Positions 13,007 through 24,629 of a DNA stretch of 64,000 bases are shown here, piece by piece. A model generated the notes under the pieces. That model was not told where the DNA came from, made no database searches, and saw only the letters and a list, made by a program, of their open reading frames with translations. How positions within the stretch are numbered: the first letter of the stretch is position 1; every line of letters starts with the position of its first letter. Position numbers and translations under genes: made by a program. The stretch comes from Hypoxylon rubiginosum (Eukaryota > Ascomycota > Sordariomycetes > Xylariales > Hypoxylaceae): positions 3,100,001-3,164,000 of the forward strand of contig CADCXA010000025.1 of NCBI GenBank assembly GCA_902806565.1, written 5' to 3'.

Positions 13007-14388
13007 GGCTAAAGGAAGTTGGAGCTCACGCGAGCAGAAAACAGACGATGACAACTACAAACAGGTCGAGATTGACGAGCAGTCATATTGGAAATCGACT
13101 ACCGAGTACCTAACCCTACATTTATCATGCACCGGCAAAGTCTAAGGGCTATGGGCTCTCGGGACCTGATCCGCAAGACCGACAATATAGCAGAGACTAC
13201 GATATTTCCTATTTAGGAATACTTGCGCAATGCGGTGCATAGCCCTACCGCCTGCACATGTGTGTAGATCATGAGTACCATTGGAGAGTATGAAAGAAGC
13301 ACGAGCGGGGATACGATGCGTGTCTTGACGGGCTAGGGTTGCATCGATCCCTTCCACTTGGGAAGGTGGTTGAGACGTGGGTAACGTGTGAGCGTAGCAC
13401 CGTTGGGCCCGGAGGCTAATGGCTAGAAAGGCCGGGAAAACATGCCGGGAGGTCTAGGTATATATCTGAGATATGCTAGGCTGGCTGGCCGGCGTAGGTG
13501 AGCAAGCGAGCAAGTGAAATGCGGCATGCGAGACAATACACCAGAACCAGAATCAGAATCATCGAGTGCGCAATCCAGTTCCCGGAATAGATGTTGGTCG
13601 ATCATCGCCGGAAATAGCCGCATCGGACAAGGATCATGAACAATGATGACGACCAGGACGACCAGTGGTTGACCGAGTCTTTTTCTCTTTCCAGAAGCCA
13701 GCATGTTGGCATCGACATACCAATCGCGTAGTCGCGTTGGCTTATAGAAGCACCTCCTCGAAAAGATTCGTTCAATCATAGGTGGATTATTAGCAGCTCG
13801 GAAGCACGTGGGGCTTGGATGGCCAAGCATTGGTGTTGCGGAAGAGAAGCGCCACAGAACCCCGGGTTATGGATGATAAGAGCTGACAATACCTGACAGC
13901 TCACTGGCCATGATTTGTGTATCGTTACACTTCATACCATTCACACCAACAGGGGGCTCATTCCACGAACTTCACCATCTGCTGATCTCCTTCCACAAGT
14001 AATTAGCTCTCCTATCTCTTCTAAAGTTGCCTGTGGTTTCTCCGAAGCTATGGTCCTTTTGGGAAGGTTCAAACGCACATATCCATCGGAATACGTGTAC
14101 ATCATAGATCGTAGGTAGGTGCTTGGATCGTAGCCGCATAGAGAGAGGCCGAGCAGGCGCGGCGCGACTAGTCTAACTAACACCGAGGTGATGTTAATCG
14201 TTGCAATTTTGGTCTCCTGGTCCTCGAGAGAGAATGTGGATGCAAGAGATTGATAACATCATATCGCTTACACCAAGGCGACTGTGTTCTCGGCTCTCGG
14301 CTCTGAATAGTCGCGGTATGGAATATCAATTCTAAGCTAGCAGGCTAGATATTCTTTTATCTTTCATTGACTACAGCCTACACCAAAC
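13007..14388. promoter_or_regulatory. Divergent intergenic region of acid phosphatase and VIT-like genes
   Basis: This 1.38-kb head-to-head spacer must hold the promoters of both genes. It contains a CACGTGGG site at 13805. Open frames within it (for example minus strand 13423-13830) look like chance frames. Confidence 0.5.
13805..13812 (+). promoter_or_regulatory. CACGTGGG, possible Pho4/NUC-1-type site
   Basis: The octamer matches the high-affinity phosphate-response E-box of Pho4-like bHLH factors. It lies about 800 bp upstream of the acid phosphatase start. A second CACGTGGG occurs near 31893 far from any phosphatase gene, and about two are expected by chance in a window this size, so the support is weak. 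Confidence 0.22.
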
Positions 14389-15315
14389 ATGCCGTTATTT
14401 TCTAGACCAGGCCGTCAAGGCCAATCGAGTCAAGAGAGTCTGCCAGCCTACTCTGTCATAGGAGCAAACTCGAAAGAGTCCATCAATATGCCGATAGATG
14501 ACGAGAGCGCCGGCGAAGATTCCTACTTCCATCACTATCGAATGGACCGCCCGTGGGACACAGCTCCGTCCCGACTATCCCAATTTCTCTCCCACTTCAC
14601 ACTAGGCTTTGCCGATGGCCTCACGGTACCGTTCGCCTTGACGGCAGGACTGTCATCGCTGGGCCATACCAGGACAGTAATCTACGCCGGTATGGCTGAG
14701 ATATGCGCCGGATGTATCAGCATGGGTATCGGCGGATATCTTGCGGCTAGAGGACAGGTAGCTGCGAGGCCAGACAGTGATTTTCGCAGCCAGAGGTCGG
14801 ACGAAACGTCCGAACAGGATACTGTTAGAAGCTATCTTGCTCCACTTGACCTCCCTCCAGATCTCCTCCAAGTCATCAAGACTCACATCGACCAACACCC
14901 AGTCATTCTAGGACGGCTGCTGTTCAATCAAGACTCAATGCTTGATGACTCGACGGATGCAACTCAAATATTGCCTCCTGCAGTCATTGGCCTGTCGGTG
15001 TCTTTCGGGTACCTGCTCGGCGGTTTGCTGCCGCTATTCCCGTACTTCTTCGTCGGCGAGGTAGAGAAAGGCCTCCGGTGGAGCTTCCTCGTCTGCATCT
15101 TTGCCTTGTTCGCCTTCGGGTTCACCAAAGACTGCCTCTTGCACCACGGGTCCGCGGAAGGTATCTGGCAGCACGGAAATGCCCAAGACGAGGTGGTTAT
15201 GTGGGAAAGGGTCAAGCAAGGCTGCTTTGAAGGCATGCGGATGGTCGTCATGGGAGGGATTGCTGCTATCGCCGCTGTTGTGTGCGTCAGATTCTTCGAA
15301 CACGTTGTGTTGTGA
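14389..15315 (+). CDS. VIT1/CCC1-family vacuolar iron/manganese transporter
   Basis: Single exon, 308 residues. Members of this family move ferrous iron or manganese into the vacuole in exchange for protons. The signature FADGLTVPFALTAGLSS (about residues 74-90) forms the first membrane helix, with Asp76 at the place of the essential acidic residue. The second helix has AEICAGCISMGIGGYLAAR (103-121). Three more hydrophobic segments lie at about 195-222, 230-248 and 285-303, giving the expected five. The roughly 50-residue N-terminal tail is hydrophilic. The cytosolic loop after helix 2 (122-175), which in plant and yeast members carries a cluster of metal-binding glutamates, is poor in glutamate here and holds SDFRSQRSDETSEQD instead. 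The start has no in-frame upstream rival. The family call is firm; the substrate is inferred. Confidence 0.9.
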   Translation: MPLFSRPGRQGQSSQESLPAYSVIGANSKESINMPIDDESAGEDSYFHHYRMDRPWDTAPSRLSQFLSHFTLGFADGLTVPFALTAGLSSLGHTRTVIYAGMAEICAGCISMGIGGYLAARGQVAARPDSDFRSQRSDETSEQDTVRSYLAPLDLPPDLLQVIKTHIDQHPVILGRLLFNQDSMLDDSTDATQILPPAVIGLSVSFGYLLGGLLPLFPYFFVGEVEKGLRWSFLVCIFALFAFGFTKDCLLHHGSAEGIWQHGNAQDEVVMWERVKQGCFEGMRMVVMGGIAAIAAVVCVRFFEHVVL

Positions 15316-15518
15316 GCTATTACCATGCCCTCCCCGAGACGACAAGATTTCACTACCCTGTCTCAATTCCTAGGTCTCTTCGCACCGCAGAACTGTCCTC
15401 TAGATCATACATAATACCTCCTTAACAATATTCTCACCGGTATCAAGCCGCAGTGATCTGGATGGTAACTTGAAGGTGTATTCGATGTGATCCTAGGCGA
15501 GACTCGAACGTTGACGAA

Positions 15519-16264
15519 TTATTGAAGGGCTCCCGGTGGCGGTCCGCCTCGGCCCATCATTGGCGGAGGACCTCCCCGACCTACAAATGGTGGCCCCCCT
15601 CGTCCCATCATCGGCTGAGGTCCGCCCCGGCCCGGAGGAAATCCCATGCCTTGACCTAGCGCTGGCCCCATTCTTATTCCCGGGTCGGGCTGTTGTCCCG
15701 GCCACCCTCCCGCAACCGGAGGTGGGATATCCGGCATAGGTGCCTCGGGCATCTGCTCCGCATGGTCCCACTGGTTTTCCGCTGCCTCACTTGCCGCGGA
15801 TCCAACACTCGCGCCATTTCGAGAGGAGCCATTCGAGCTAGGTGAACTGCTAGAACCGCCTTTGCTTGTATAAGTAGACCCATGTCGCCGGCTTGAACGC
15901 CTCGAACGACCGTTGGACCGATCTAGGTAGATGGCGGTCAGCCTTTATCAATACTGCCCAGGTAGATATAATAGACGAATGGCGGCTCACTTCGCCGACA
16001 ACACACCCATGCCACCAGTACCAGTACTATAAAGACCACCACACCACTGAGGATGGGGCCCACGCTTTGGCCTGCTGAGGTAGAATCTGATGCTGGGGCC
16101 ACCGTAACTGGAGATTCTGTCGGATCGGAGCTGCTTCCCAGCGTCCAAGTCGTGGTAAATGTTGAAGCAGGCCATGTAATTGTCTGTGTGCGAATTGAGA
16201 CATCTCTAGCTCGTAGCTCGCTCGTCACCGTATGAACTGTATGCTCAGCTTGCTGATCTGCCAT
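15519..16264 (-). CDS. Small single-pass membrane protein with Gly/Pro-rich repeat tail, unknown function
   Basis: Model: exons 16264-15991 and 15922-15519, 225 residues, joined through a GTGAG donor and a CTACCTAG acceptor. The first 65 residues are Ser/Thr-rich (for example TITWPASTFTTTWTL). One strong membrane helix follows at about 69-88 (ILSGVVVFIVLVLVAWV), then a basic, Ser-rich stretch (NRSNGRSRRSSRRHG). The C-terminal 70 residues are rich in Pro, Gly and Met with several GRGGPP units. There is no clear cleavable signal peptide, so the protein may be a type III single-pass protein. Ser/Thr-rich ectodomain, one helix and basic tail resemble fungal wall-sensor or mucin-like proteins, but no family was recognised. 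The join is supported by open frame on both sides and compositional continuity. Only 203 bp separate its 3' end from that of the VIT-like gene. Confidence 0.7.
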
Positions 16265-19200
16265 ATTGTTCTACCTTGCTTGTTGATCGTCAAGGTAGTC
16301 AACCCACATCGGGATGTGCGGGCAGGCAAATATCTACCGTAGGGATATAGGTATCGAGATTATTGTTTAATGTAGTACGACAAGCCTCCGCGTTTGTCGT
16401 GTATTACGAAACCCGTCGTGATCTAAGCCCGTGGATCATGCGAGGTCCATCATTAACCTGTTTCGCCTTCCCGAGACATGCGTGTGCGCCGATAAAGCAT
16501 CAAGCTTGGCCTGGGCCATTGGTATCCGTCCTCGAGTGGCCAGCCTGCTGCCATGTTGTAACCCCAAATCAGGCGCAGAGATGGCGCCATTCATCTCACC
16601 GAGCTATCACAGAACACCTTCTTTCATTCGACCACAAGTCCTTCATAGATTATTTTAACCACCAATGTGACCTACATTGTTTTCCAGAGCTTCTTAGGTA
16701 CCTCCATCGACAGACAAGTACCTAATCACCTGGATATAGAAGCTCGATGTAGCATACCTTAGGTAGGTAGGTATCCTTAAATGGAGATATGAGAAAATAC
16801 CCACGGGGACGACTTGTTACAAGGCTCTGCAAACAGCCGTACGCCGAGCCCTCACACCGCATGAGCCTCGCGTACCGGCATATGCATATTTTGGTTGCCT
16901 CGCACTGCTATTGATCTCATTGGCCGCCGAGTCAAGTTCGCGCGAGCTACTGCCCCGATATGAGCTGTCTCAAGGCGCGGGAAACCAGCGAACCTCTTCC
17001 CAGCCTGATCCTGCGGGTAGCCACGTCTCGGGGGGCGGGGGAGAGGGGCGTAAACATCACACAACGAACCTAATCTCTAGGAGCGACGAGCTTTAGCATG
17101 TGGGCATGGTGCCATCTCGCAATCTCGTTCTTGTGAAGCCTCGATGCTCGTGCCCGCATTTGGGACTTGGTCAGGTTAGGACGGTGATGATCGGGAACAC
17201 CGATCTACTCGTGGATCTTTATCGTGTACGAAGTACAACAAGGAAAACTCAGTTTATCACCGAGTCAGACGTGTCACGTTCCCAATTATCTTTGCTTGCG
17301 GAAGCCCCTGGCATTCTTTCTTTGGCCCCTCACACTTGGTTCGCGAACTATTCTATCTGAGGCTCGCAAGCGTTGAGTGCTACTTGGATTAGCAGACAAT
17401 TCTTAGCTATGAAGCCACCCTTAGCTATCTCCCCAAATTTGGGGAGAACTAGAGGCATTGGCTTCCCACGCAGCTCGTGATCATGATCCCCTAATCGAAT
17501 CTCAATGCCTACTTGCTGACATGCTAGAAAAGGAGCCAGTTGGTAATGAGAGATAAATACATGTTCCTTCCTATCTATATCTGTATTTTAATACCGAGAA
17601 TCAACACATGCAGAACAGTCTCTTGCCGCTCTTCATTGCCATAAACGGGTAAAGAATGCCAATATTTCAAGATCAAGTGACTATCCTTGTATAATCCAAT
17701 TGAGCGCCCTTGTTCTGCCTCTATTAAGATGAACTATGTTTCCTGGTGGGGGCAGTCCGAGATGAATTCTTGAGCATTTCATTCTCATTAGAACGGTACC
17801 TCATATTTTTCCACAACACATAAATAGGATTACTTACAAGTGTATTAATTTGTTGGCTTGAGGAAAAAGGGCTCGTAGAAAGTTGCGCCGGGGATATGCT
17901 GCAAGGTACTTTCGCTCTCGACGGGCCATTGACAATGTTGGAGCCCAAATGGTTTCATCAGGGTTACTCTCGGCAATCTTACACGCATGGCGTTCATCAG
18001 GCAGAAGCATAGACTGAGACTACAGTAGAAGCCATTATCATCCTTCGATGTATGTAGCAATGGTTTGATCCATGTTCTTATGCCGCATTCCAAAGAATGA
18101 GGCTGAAGAACAACTGCCTATAATGAAAGGTAGACGAAGGGTCATGCAGAGACATGGATATGCAAGATTTACAGAAATGTGATCGATCAAGTAGGCACGA
18201 TTTACGATGAAATGAAATTAGATTAGATGGTTAGTTTTGGTCGTCGGCTCGTACACTATCAATTTGAATAGCGTACCGATACGTCGTAAACAGGTGCGAA
18301 GTTGTCTGTAAGCAGTTATAAGGAAGCACTGTCAAGCTTTTTATCCGTGAGAAAACGGGCATATTAAAGAGATCAAATAGTAGGTGATTGCGAATTTATC
18401 AGGTATCTAGGTAGGTTAGGTACCTAATGATGTTACCATCCTATCGCGCTCGATATTTATCTGCTCATGATTATACGACTGATGCATGTCCGGCCCGATG
18501 CCCTGGTAGTCAACATTGAACGTAAAACAACGATATTGTCAAGGGATATCTGGGGGAAGATACGACTATACCAAAGTACATATCTCATCTCATTCTCGTT
18601 CTAAGCCAAGTCCCCGACAACACTCCCTTCGAGCATTGCGAGGACAATGCGGTCAACTCTGACTGACCGCTTTTGTCAAGACATTAGTCGTGACTCAGAG
18701 AGCTTGGTAAAGATGAGAAGATGGGAAGAAGGGAATATAATGAGGCGAAAAGGACCGGTCAATTTGAGACCTCTGACTGACAGATGGAGGTGACCGAGTG
18801 GGCTAGAGATCGGTTTCGAGTATGTACCTGAAATTCTTACGCAGGCAAGGTTGGGAGAGAATCGAATTGCACCTTGATACCTCGGGTTTTCAGGCAGTGG
18901 CTTCAATTCTGGTACTTGCGGTAGATCTTGACCTGTTTACTACCTAGGTAGGTACCTAGATCCTACTAGGTAGGTATATTGTGGCATACTTGACCTGAGG
19001 TGCTTTTGTTCTGTCTGGCGAGTAAGGATGTTAGGGGGAAGGTCGGGGGGGAAAGTAATTTGCGGTCGAGTGTTGATCTACCATCCGAGGAGTTAGATAT
19101 CTGGATAGGGAGCGGTAACAAGTAAATGACAGCTGCTGTCAGCTGCCGAGCTGGAATGACTGTGGCTGGAGGCCCATACTCCGAATTCCGGCGGTCCCGG

Positions 19201-20043
19201 ATTTGGTGTGGCCGTGCACTCTCAGCTCCTAGTGTTTTTCCTTCCACCAATCACGATCCTTCTCATCTTGACTTCATCATTCCCGCTCACTAGGCAGCAG
19301 CTTTTCGACCCTTGGTCTCACCTCCCACTGAGAGACAAAAAGACATCCGCACATGGACGTGGGCACTAGCAGGCTGGAACAATATACTTAATACGCCAAT
19401 TACACGAGTGTAGTTCGTCTAAGCCCGAAAGTAGCGTGCTTTGGCTCCATGCTACTCGGCGCATCAGCTTTCATGGATCCGCACCTGCGCCTAGGCACCG
19501 AAATTACTTTCAACCACTGCTTTTGCTGGGCTCAAGGCAGCTGTATTAATTCTTCGTCTACCACACGATAGGAGCGTCTTGGAGGTTGTGGGCTCGGCTG
19601 TATGGCTGTATGACGCGAGAAGTCTCGCCTTCATGACTGGACTCTCAGGACATATGTTTGCATACCAAAGCCGCCCCCTCTTTCTGAATCCATAGATGAT
19701 TCCATCTTGCTTTCAAGACAACCCAAGAGAACTTAGTTATCACGCCTCCATCTCGGTGTGTTAGGTTGTTTCAGTCAATACATACGCCTTCAGTTTTATA
19801 TTACTACTCGAAACTTCTCCGGCGAATAGACATCCCAGTATTATGTCGAGGCAAACTTCGAGATATCTAGACTGTTTAGGCTGACACTATCTTGCTTGTT
19901 ATCTACTAACAAGATATATCTTTGTTTTCTCATTTACAGCTTAGCACTGTTCAATCTACAACCACCGATCGACGCCTCGCGAGTTCGAATCAAGTAAAGT
20001 ATCCGATCAGGCACATACGCACTGCTCTAGGCAACTTTTCATC
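16265..20043. other. 3.8-kb spacer, no gene recognised
   Basis: Short frames at 16363-16725 (+) and 17724-18093 (-) have no recognisable motif. The spacer carries a cluster of GGTAGG/TACCTAGGTA elements at 16758-16773, 18405-18424 and 18941-18977. The final few hundred bases must hold the promoter and leader of the gene starting at 20044. Confidence 0.55.
18941..18977. repeat. Cluster of TACCTAGGTA/GGTAGGTA elements
   Basis: An exact TACCTAGGTA at 18941-18950 runs into GGTACCTAG and, after a short gap, ACTAGGTAGGTA. It is the densest occurrence of this palindrome family in the window. Confidence 0.85.
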
Positions 20044-23000
20044 ATGGAGTCCTTTCTTCCTCGGGGTGGTTTTCAACTACCCTTCCAACGCCGGCTCAGC
20101 AGACTCTATAATGACACCAAGAAGTCTTCAGACTTCGTCAAAGAGTCTGCGCCGAGTCTTGACGACCCCGATATCAAGGCCCTACATCGCAAACTACGTA
20201 TCCAAAAGGACCGCTTGGTTAGCTGGGGTTTGGAATGGTCCGACCCGAACCAGGCCGCCGAGATTGACGAGTCACTGTCCAAGGCCGGCTTGAGCGATCT
20301 AGTGGGCAGCATAATGGCGACTATTAAGGATATCCTTGCCGAGGCCGAACCCCTGTGGCTTGCTTCAAGACAAGCCGGAGGAACCGAAAGGGCATCGGAA
20401 AAATCGTCTGTCGATCGAAAAGCCCCATTGATCGTCTGGGATAAGGGTAGATTCGAAGATCTAGTTCAGGATCTGACGGCATCTATCGATACCCTTTGCG
20501 AACTGTCTCGTACTCGGTCTGCTGCCGCAATGTCTTCGAGAACCTCGTTAGCAAGGTCCTTCAAGACTACCGCCTCGACCGAGGACCTGCGACCTTATAG
20601 CTCCACAAGAATTCAAACACCTCGGCAGATCAACCTTCAGACACTGACAAGCTTACGATCGATGCAAGCCATGTCCATATCGGGGATGGAGACAGCCCGG
20701 GATAGACCTCAGGAAATCTTTTTTATGAGCAAGCAAGCCTACGTCGAGTTGACCCACCGGCAAGGACCACAGCCGTCGTCCCCTCTACTCGTAGAATATG
20801 CGCCATTCGATCCGATATACTCGGCGACGGGCATCATGCCCGACATGTCTCGGTTCGAGAAGTTGAGCGCCGGCCTCCAGACAGATTCCCAGAGGTCCCC
20901 TGGTTCGTGGATTGGTCTTCCTCTTCTTCTTGGTTACTATGAAGACATGGCGGAATCGAGGCTGGCTCTCATCTATCAATTTCCTCCTGGTTTCAATCCA
21001 GTGACATTCGAGAATCTTACCCAGAACCCCCTGGATAACCTGTACACCTTGAAGGAGCTTCTTAACCGCCCCGACTTTGAACCTACCTTGGAGGCTAAAT
21101 TTCGCCTTGCTCATAACCTGGCGAACACAGTATTTGATATGCACGCCCGGGGAATCACTCATGGGAACCTTAGCGCTTCCGCTATCTCCTTCTGCAACAC
21201 TGTCGGGAACGATCCCGGCTTGCCCGTAGGCGAGGTAGACGTTAGACGGCCGCTCGTGTCGTTCTTCGACCTCTTCCCCGAGGAATCCACACTCGGCGAA
21301 TCCCCGTCGACATTTCTACTCCACCGCCATCCGCTCGACCCTCGGACTACTAGCGAATCTCCTCTTACTTCGAACAGTGACACTAGGACGCTGGACCTCT
21401 ATTCTTTGGCTATGATGCTCGTCTCGATCGGTCTCTGGACGCAGCTTGAAAATCTGGTTCCGAACCAGGCATCTCCTAGTATATCGGAATCTGTGCTCCA
21501 CCAGCTAGCGATCCGCTGCGGCACACCATTTATGAGAGCTGTTCAGACGTGTTGGAATGCGGTTGACCAAGAACTAGCACATCCCGGTTCCACCGAAGAG
21601 ATCCTAAGCCAAGTCCAGATCAGGGCCAGTCGCTACCTCGAAGCTTGTTGCATTCTAGATGGGATAAGTGGCCTGGATGAACGGCTGGGTGACGAAAACG
21701 ACAGGTTTTCTCCTAGAAGGGAATCGAGAGCTAGTATTACGACTGAGCAGGTAGCGGGTCCATCCGCCAGTACACAAGCCGCTCGTGGGTCTGGGACACG
21801 GATTCCATCAATGAAAGAAGAGCCAGAGTCGCCCGTAATTGACAGTAAACAGGTTTCACAATGTAAGGTGGCTCGTATTACCGCAGTTAGATCATGCAAT
21901 GCTGATGGATTAACAGTCGAGAATCTTCCAGGAGTCTCATCGGAGCGCTTAAAGGACTCAAAGCCCAAGCTTCGGCTATATCCTCAAGTACCGCTGTCGA
22001 CTGAGGTAATCGAGCAATGGCATAACATTCTCATGCCTCAGATCAACATGGCATTGCGGCATTTTTACCGAAAGTACCCCGAGTCCGTCGAAATCTCGAT
22101 CGAATCTATCGGCGAGTCGCCGCAGAAGACTCAACCGACGGTATTGGTTGTCTGCACCTCAGTTCGCTTAGTGCGGGGTATACTTAAGAAGAAGCTTGGT
22201 ATACTTTTCGATGGTACAATGGGCATCGGTTTGAAGGTTTGTCACGGATCGATGGTGCTCTCTCGGAAAGGACCGACGACGAGCAAGACCGAGAGCCGAG
22301 ACTCCGATAACCGCGAAGACTACGATAATGAAAGCGAAGATGATGCAGATGATGACGAAGCCGCGAACCCTGACTATCAGGAGGTGCCCCAAAACGGCGC
22401 GAGCATTGGCACGTGGATAGGCGACAAGCATCTCCCACCTGTTAGCTTCGGGGGTCTTGTCGTTGTTGACGACAAGCCGTATGGAATGACGGTTCATCAC
22501 ATGTTGGACGATCCGGAACAGGCCATGCACTCAGTTCAGTCTGATCAGGTAGCCAAAAGGGCCGATGCACCGCCCCGAAGCAGTGCTGCGGCAGAACAGA
22601 TGATGCACCTACAAGAGGGAGAATCATCGGCCGAAGATAGCGGCTACGACTTCTCAGACTCTGAGTCGGAGCTGTCCCTGACAGATATTACTAGCGATGA
22701 GGAGGAGGAGGACGATGAGGAAGAATTTACTGAGCCTGGAGACATTCCAGGTGTAGAACCAGGCTGCGGAGATGGTATGTAAGGTCCTCTCTCCAGTATA
22801 CATCATTGTCCCTGGCCAAAGTCAAAGTATTTTCTACGGCATTGCGTTGGGCGAAGTTCGAAGTCGCAAACACCGCTGCTTCAAAATTTTATCCACAGAC
22901 CTATAGCTAAATAGAACATATATAGGATATATAGTTACTCAGCCCGCACTCGATGACGTGCCCGAAGGATTCTACCCGTCAGAAGAGACGATGGACGAGG

Positions 23001-24053
23001 TGAGTTAATGTGCGACGCGGTGTTGCCGTCGGACGGATTGTATCCGTTCGTTCATCTATCCCCTCTTCTTTCAAGGCCTCAGCTAAACGCCTCGTTAGGA
23101 TCACCTTGATACGTACAGACTTGGCGAGATCTACGCCACATCTGGGATACGTAGACGCAACTTGAATGGATTGGTTCATGAGATAGATTGGGCGTTGTTC
23201 GAATTCCAGGATGAGAGAATGCCGCATGATAACGCAATCCCCCGGGCTGCGTCGAAGGGCACTCGCTCTACAACATCAGTGGGGAACATTCAACCTACGG
23301 AAGTCGTTCCGGCAAGGTCCCTACCGGGGTTAGATGTTCAGTGTATCGCACGCACGAGCGGGCTGCAGGTTAGTGCTGAAGGATGATTCCTAATTTTAAT
23401 CCCAACTTCTGAGATGGTGTTAACTGACAGCATCGGCTTCTTGCGAGTAGATAGGTCAGATTTTACCCGCTTTAACCTCTGTCAGGATATACGGGCGAAC
23501 CTCTCCAAGCCACACGTATCAGGTCAGCGGTAGATGCTCGACGCTACGTGGGCGGGCACTTCCAGCTACCGAAGACCCACCCAAAGTGTACCCCCGTTCT
23601 AGCCGCCCCTTAGGTGTCCCGGGCGACTCGGGTGCCTGGATCGTCGACCGACCACACGGTCGTCTCTGCGGGCACATCCTAGCCTGGAGCGAGCGTAAGC
23701 AGGTCGCCTACATGTGTCCGATGGAGGTGCTGCTTCTCGACATCGCAGAGACGCTGGACGCGAGAGACGTGCGACTCCCGGGCGGAAAGACGATTATCAG
23801 CGTCGCCGGTCGCGACGACGTCGACGAAGGAGAGGTGGTCGAGATTTCCGATCTCGACGAGTGGAGCGAGGAAGACGAAGACCAGATTCCTCGCTTGCAA
23901 GAGGTGCACGAGATAGACGTACCTGATTCCCCCGAGGACCCAACAGGGGAGTCTAGGAGGCTCCCATCTGTCAAGCGGGAGCAGCGGTTCAGTCGTGATC
24001 ACAGCTCTGGCGAGAGAGTCTTGACGGCTGATATGGATAAGATGCACCTGTAA
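20044..24053 (+). CDS. HeLo-like / pseudokinase / trypsin-like protease fusion protein
   Basis: Model: exons 20044-22774, 22935-22999, 23099-23368 and 23451-24053, 1222 residues; every join keeps the frame and uses a GT..AG intron of 82-160 nt. Residues 1-110 look like a HeLo-type (prion-inhibition and propagation) helical domain, with [13 protein letters not shown] as its best-conserved part. Residues about 225-500 resemble a protein kinase C-lobe ([18 protein letters not shown], then [11 protein letters not shown]). The HRD motif is HGN (373-375), and neither a glycine loop nor a VAIK lysine is visible, so it is probably catalytically dead. After an acidic linker, the region from about 640 to 1110 carries a trypsin-like fold: TVHHML (His819), IDWALF (Asp962) and VPGDSGAW (Ser1082). 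The tail is acidic. HeLo domains act in fungal regulated cell death. The fusion suggests a sensor or executioner whose protease may act on itself or a partner; this role is inference. Confidence 0.82.
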
Positions 24054-24629
24054 GATCGGATGCAAATGGGGCATAGGGAGGAGTTTGAATGGGATGGGGT
24101 AGGATAAAATGAGATGAGATACCCCTTTTTAAATGCATTGGCTGTTTGGTACAGGTAGATATGACCAGGAATAAAAAATGCCGCTCATGGATTATGCTAT
24201 TTTGCGCCTTGGGAGATCTAGCCCTGTACTGTATCCAGATCATTAGACTCTTTAAATACCTACCTACTCAAGCAGTAGAAGTTGGGTGGGTGTTGACAGT
24301 GTAGCATGGACATGAATCTACAAGCCTGGATAACATGTGTGCAGTATGGTATCACAATTTCATTTCAATCATGGTAAGTGTAACACTGTAAGAACGCAGG
24401 GCTCAATTCATCATGGGGTATCTACCTATACCATTGGGTCGTAAAGAAGCCAACTTCGGGCCTTGTCCGGCGCAGTGAAGTTATGTCGCACAACATTCTC
24501 GGCCGTACCACGAAGGCTCGAGACATGTGTGTGTGTGGCGAAAATGCATCGCGAAAAGAAAAAAGAACTAGCTAATCATGCCCACCAAACTCCCCTCGTT
24601 CCGATCTCATTATGCCGTTGCTCGTCACC
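24054..24629. other. Convergent spacer
   Basis: Tail-to-tail spacer of 576 bp between the HeLo/protease gene and the BIM1-like gene. It contains a likely polyadenylation signal at 24170 and no gene. Confidence 0.6.
24170..24175 (+). terminator. Possible polyadenylation signal AATAAA
   Basis: AATAAA lies 117 nt after the stop codon of the HeLo/protease gene in an A-rich run. Confidence 0.4.

Noticed and set aside
16363..16725. 120-codon plus-strand frame
   Set aside because: The product is rich in His, Cys and Trp without pattern, there is no family resemblance, and it lies in a spacer; probably chance.
17724..18093. Minus-strand frames that could be a gene fragment
   Set aside because: A short piece looks weakly protein-like, but no domain was recognised and no splice continuation was found.
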